A stretch of DNA of 64,000 nucleotides, taken from positions 92,839 through 156,838 of the forward strand of contig NZ_JACUTS010000001.1 of the NCBI RefSeq assembly GCF_014859695.1, in the 5' to 3' direction. Every line of letters begins with the position of its first letter. Position 1 is the stretch's first letter. The translations under genes and the position numbers were made by a program. This document shows positions 62,500 through 64,000 of this stretch, one piece after another. Source of the stretch: Sulfurimonas sp. (GTDB lineage: Bacteria > Campylobacterota > Campylobacteria > Campylobacterales > Sulfurimonadaceae). The notes under the pieces were generated by a model that worked only from the letters and a program-made list of their open reading frames with translations, was not told where the DNA came from and searched no databases.

Positions 62500-62505
62500 T
62501 ATAAT
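62500..62505 (+). promoter_or_regulatory. -10 box of the mntA-like gene, suggesting a leaderless transcript
   Basis: A perfect TATAAT ends 6 bases before the ATG, which would put the transcription start on or next to the start codon. No ribosome binding site is present before the ATG. TTGACA at 62470 is 24 bases upstream and too far to be the -35. Confidence 0.5.
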
Positions 62506-62511
62506 CCAGCC

Positions 62512-62820
62512 ATGAATAAAGAATCAATACTTAATTATCTTGTTAATGTTAAAGAAGTTTATGAAAAAGAGGGTTTTTTAATTAAAGCGCTTTTTGGTTC
62601 ATACTCTCGTGATGAGGCTGATGCACAGAGTGATGTAGATATTCTTGTTGAGGCTACACCTGAATTTGCAAGTAAATATGGCTTTGGTGCAATAAAACGC
62701 ATGCACGAGATACAAGCAGAGATAAGCAAAGCTCTTGGACTGCCTGTTGACCTTGCAGATAGTACCGGTATGGGTAAAACAGGTAAAAAATTTATTATTG
62801 ATAGAGCAATATATGTCTAA
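62512..62820 (+). CDS. MntA-type minimal nucleotidyltransferase (antitoxin-like)
   Basis: A 102-residue MNT domain protein with LFGSYSRDEADAQSDVDILVE, the GSYSR and DVD catalytic pattern of small polymerase-beta-like nucleotidyltransferases. In MntA-HepT systems this protein is the antitoxin that AMPylates the HEPN toxin HepT. Its usual partner would start at the ATG at 62813-62815, overlapping the mntA stop, but that frame stops after 15 codons (see the pseudogene). The -10 box is so close that the mRNA may be leaderless. The domain appears complete. Confidence 0.85.
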   Translation: MNKESILNYLVNVKEVYEKEGFLIKALFGSYSRDEADAQSDVDILVEATPEFASKYGFGAIKRMHEIQAEISKALGLPVDLADSTGMGKTGKKFIIDRAIYV

Positions 62821-62860
62821 AGAATCTATCAGTAAAGTCTATCTAATCCTAGAAAAATAG
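62813..62860 (+). pseudogene. Truncated 15-codon remnant of a HepT-like HEPN toxin gene
   Basis: An ATG overlapping the mntA stop opens a frame reading MSKESISKVYLILEK and then TAG. The position (4-5 bases of overlap with an MNT gene) and the amphipathic start are what a HepT gene would have, but nothing beyond codon 15 in any frame looks like a HEPN domain or its Rx4-6H motif. I read it as the stump of a deleted toxin gene. It may also be a chance short frame. Confidence 0.4.
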
Positions 62861-62877
62861 GTTGTAAATTGCGGAGT

Positions 62878-62883
62878 TATAAT
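62878..62883 (+). promoter_or_regulatory. -10 box of the HARE-HTH gene
   Basis: TATAAT 67 bases before the ATG at 62950, in the 129-base gap after the MNT gene. AAAGGA precedes the ATG as the ribosome binding site. Confidence 0.5.
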
Positions 62884-62949
62884 TGGCGGTATAAAAAGCT
62901 GCTAAAAAGTAGTCTTTAGAGCTGTTAGCAATACAAAAGGAAAATTAAT

Positions 62950-63906
62950 ATGGCAATAACTTTTAAAGACTTTGCAAAAGAAGTTTTAGCAAAATCTGAC
63001 ATACCATTAACCCCACAGGAAATATGGGATGAAGGAGTAAAACAAGCACTTGATAAAGAATTAAAATCTCGTGGAGCTACACCTTGGAGTACTATAGGCG
63101 CACAATTATTTGTTGATACAAGAGATAACGAAAAAACACTTTTTATAAAAGTAGGAAAAAGACCTGCTAGATTCTATTTAAAATTAAAACAGGATGAGTT
63201 GCCAAAAAATATTATTGAAAAAATAGAAGAAAAAGAACAAAAAGCACCAACCACAAAGGCTACCTTTCATGAAAGAGAACTACATCCACTATTAGCATAT
63301 TTTGCAAATGCAAATCCGCTATTTAATCGAGGCAGAAATATTTATACAAAAACAATATTTCATGAAAAATCTACAAAAAAAGGTTTAAATGAATGGCTAC
63401 ATCCTGACATGGTTGGCTTTTATTTACCAATCGATGATTGGAACACAGATTTGCTTGATTTTAATAAAATTACAGATAATAACTCTTTAAAATTATTTTC
63501 ATTTGAATTGAAAATAAAACTTGATAAAAGTAATTATAGAGAATCATTTTTTCAAGCCGTATCAAATTCAACTTGGGCACATGAGGGATATTTGGTTGCA
63601 TCAAGTATCGCGAATGATGATGATTTATTATCTGAGCTCGAAAGATTATCAATGTCATTTGGAATTGGTATTATTAAATTAAATCTTGATGATATTGACT
63701 CTTCATCGGTTTTATTTCATGCAAAAAAAAGAGAAAATCTTGATTGGGAAACGATGAATAAACTATCTGAAAGAAATCCAGATTTTATGAAATTTCTAAA
63801 AGATATAAAGATAGATTTTGAATCAAAAAGAATCCATAAAAATGAATATGACAAAATTATTGACCCATATAAACATATTGAAGATAAGATTGCTAACAAA
63901 TACTAG
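62950..63906 (+). CDS. HrgA-like HARE-HTH domain protein, COG2958-type
   Basis: A 318-residue protein. The N-terminal about 75 residues form a HARE-HTH winged helix (FAKEVLAKSDIPLTPQEIWD, TPWSTIGAQLFVD, FIKVGKRPARFYL), found in chromatin and restriction-linked proteins. The C-terminal part (about 105-318) starts HERELHPLLAYFA and contains HPDMVGFYLP, FSFELKIKL and a SFFQAVSNSTWAHEGYLV block; the E-x-K and Q pattern resembles a restriction-endonuclease-like fold. H. pylori HrgA, which replaces a restriction gene in some strains, belongs to this group. AT content is higher than in the core genes, which suggests acquisition. The nuclease function is inference. Confidence 0.75.
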   Translation: MAITFKDFAKEVLAKSDIPLTPQEIWDEGVKQALDKELKSRGATPWSTIGAQLFVDTRDNEKTLFIKVGKRPARFYLKLKQDELPKNIIEKIEEKEQKAPTTKATFHERELHPLLAYFANANPLFNRGRNIYTKTIFHEKSTKKGLNEWLHPDMVGFYLPIDDWNTDLLDFNKITDNNSLKLFSFELKIKLDKSNYRESFFQAVSNSTWAHEGYLVASSIANDDDLLSELERLSMSFGIGIIKLNLDDIDSSSVLFHAKKRENLDWETMNKLSERNPDFMKFLKDIKIDFESKRIHKNEYDKIIDPYKHIEDKIANKY

Positions 63907-63951
63907 AAGAGAAATAAGTTGCATTGCGGGCTAATTTATGTCATAAAAAGG

Positions 63952-63972
63952 TGGCTGACACCATTTTCTGAT
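63952..63972 (+). repeat. Short repeat, copy 2 (right of hrgA), with a REP-like hairpin
   Basis: TGGCTGACACCATTTTCTGAT, 46 bases after the hrgA stop, matches the copy at 62467-62488. Here it is part of a small palindrome, GGTG (63950-63953) and CACC (63959-63962), flanked by A and T runs, resembling REP elements linked to Y1-type transposases. The window ends shortly after. Confidence 0.5.
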
Positions 63973-64000
63973 TGCAGCGCTCAGGGATTGCTTTGCTGCA

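Noticed and set aside
63973..64000. TGCAGC and GCTGCA inverted repeat at the right edge
   Set aside because: Six-base arms with a 16-base spacer at the window end could be chance or part of a gene or RNA cut by the edge; it cannot be judged here.
1..64000. CRISPR arrays, rRNA, tRNA or intact insertion sequences
   Set aside because: No regularly spaced repeats, rRNA segments, tRNA-like cloverleafs or transposase genes were found on either strand by reading.

Overview
The window looks like chromosome from a free-living Campylobacterota (Epsilonproteobacteria), most probably Sulfurimonas or a close relative. The reasons are the AT-rich coding, frequent TTG/GTG starts, AAGGA-type ribosome binding sites, a class II DAHP synthase, an OadGAB sodium-pump cluster with Campylobacterota-type motifs, histidine kinases with the HQWRQPL H-box, CheV, and the block cvpA-fur-lysS-glyA-DUF1882-SPOR, which from memory matches Campylobacter jejuni Cj0400-Cj0405 and Helicobacter pylori HP0181-HP0184. 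Genes are tightly packed. No intergenic stretch exceeds about 300 bases, and I see no rRNA, tRNA, CRISPR array, prophage or intact insertion sequence.

Left edge (1-4749): the 3' part of a defence locus, with an AbiEi-like antitoxin (cut by the window edge), an AbiEii nucleotidyltransferase toxin and the HsdR subunit of a type I restriction system; hsdM and hsdS should lie to the left. Next (4765-9219) come an aldo/keto reductase, a SixA phosphatase, a CHAD protein and the hydrogenase maturation factor HypF. The minus-strand block 9199-17565 reads GGDEF, cvpA, fur, lysS, glyA, DUF1882, SPOR, trpE, aroE. It is followed by class II DAHP synthase, an ABC-F ATPase, a beta-CASP nuclease, a universal stress protein and htpG.

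Middle (25.9-40.8 kb): small membrane proteins, the sodium-pumping decarboxylase oadGAB, a histidine kinase, a REC-PAS-PilZ regulator, CheV, and one tightly overlapping operon that mixes an efflux adaptor, a molybdopterin oxidoreductase, argD, a TolC-like channel and a MidA-type methyltransferase. Then (40.8-53.7 kb) come pilT, gatC, a YfgM/BamB-like pair, a Xer recombinase, an HD protein, a NosL-like plus UreH/SafE-like pair (probable copper handling), HDOD, polA, a second kinase/regulator pair and a siroheme nitrite/sulfite reductase.

Right part (53.8-64 kb): a three-domain exported protein (M1 peptidase-like, ChaN, PDZ); the anaerobic ribonucleotide reductase locus, in which the glycyl-radical C-terminus is encoded by its own 50-codon gene between nrdD and nrdG; a ThiE-like protein; an HI0933-type flavoprotein; a periplasmic alpha-carbonic anhydrase; and a small accessory segment with an MntA-type nucleotidyltransferase, a 15-codon remnant of its likely HepT partner and an HrgA-like HARE-HTH protein, bracketed by two copies of a short repeat.

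The most notable observations are the split NrdD, the M1-ChaN-PDZ fusion, the NosL/UreH-like pair, the mixed efflux/molybdoenzyme operon, the AbiE pair beside hsdR, and the orphaned MntA. All family assignments were made by reading motifs; no database search was run.
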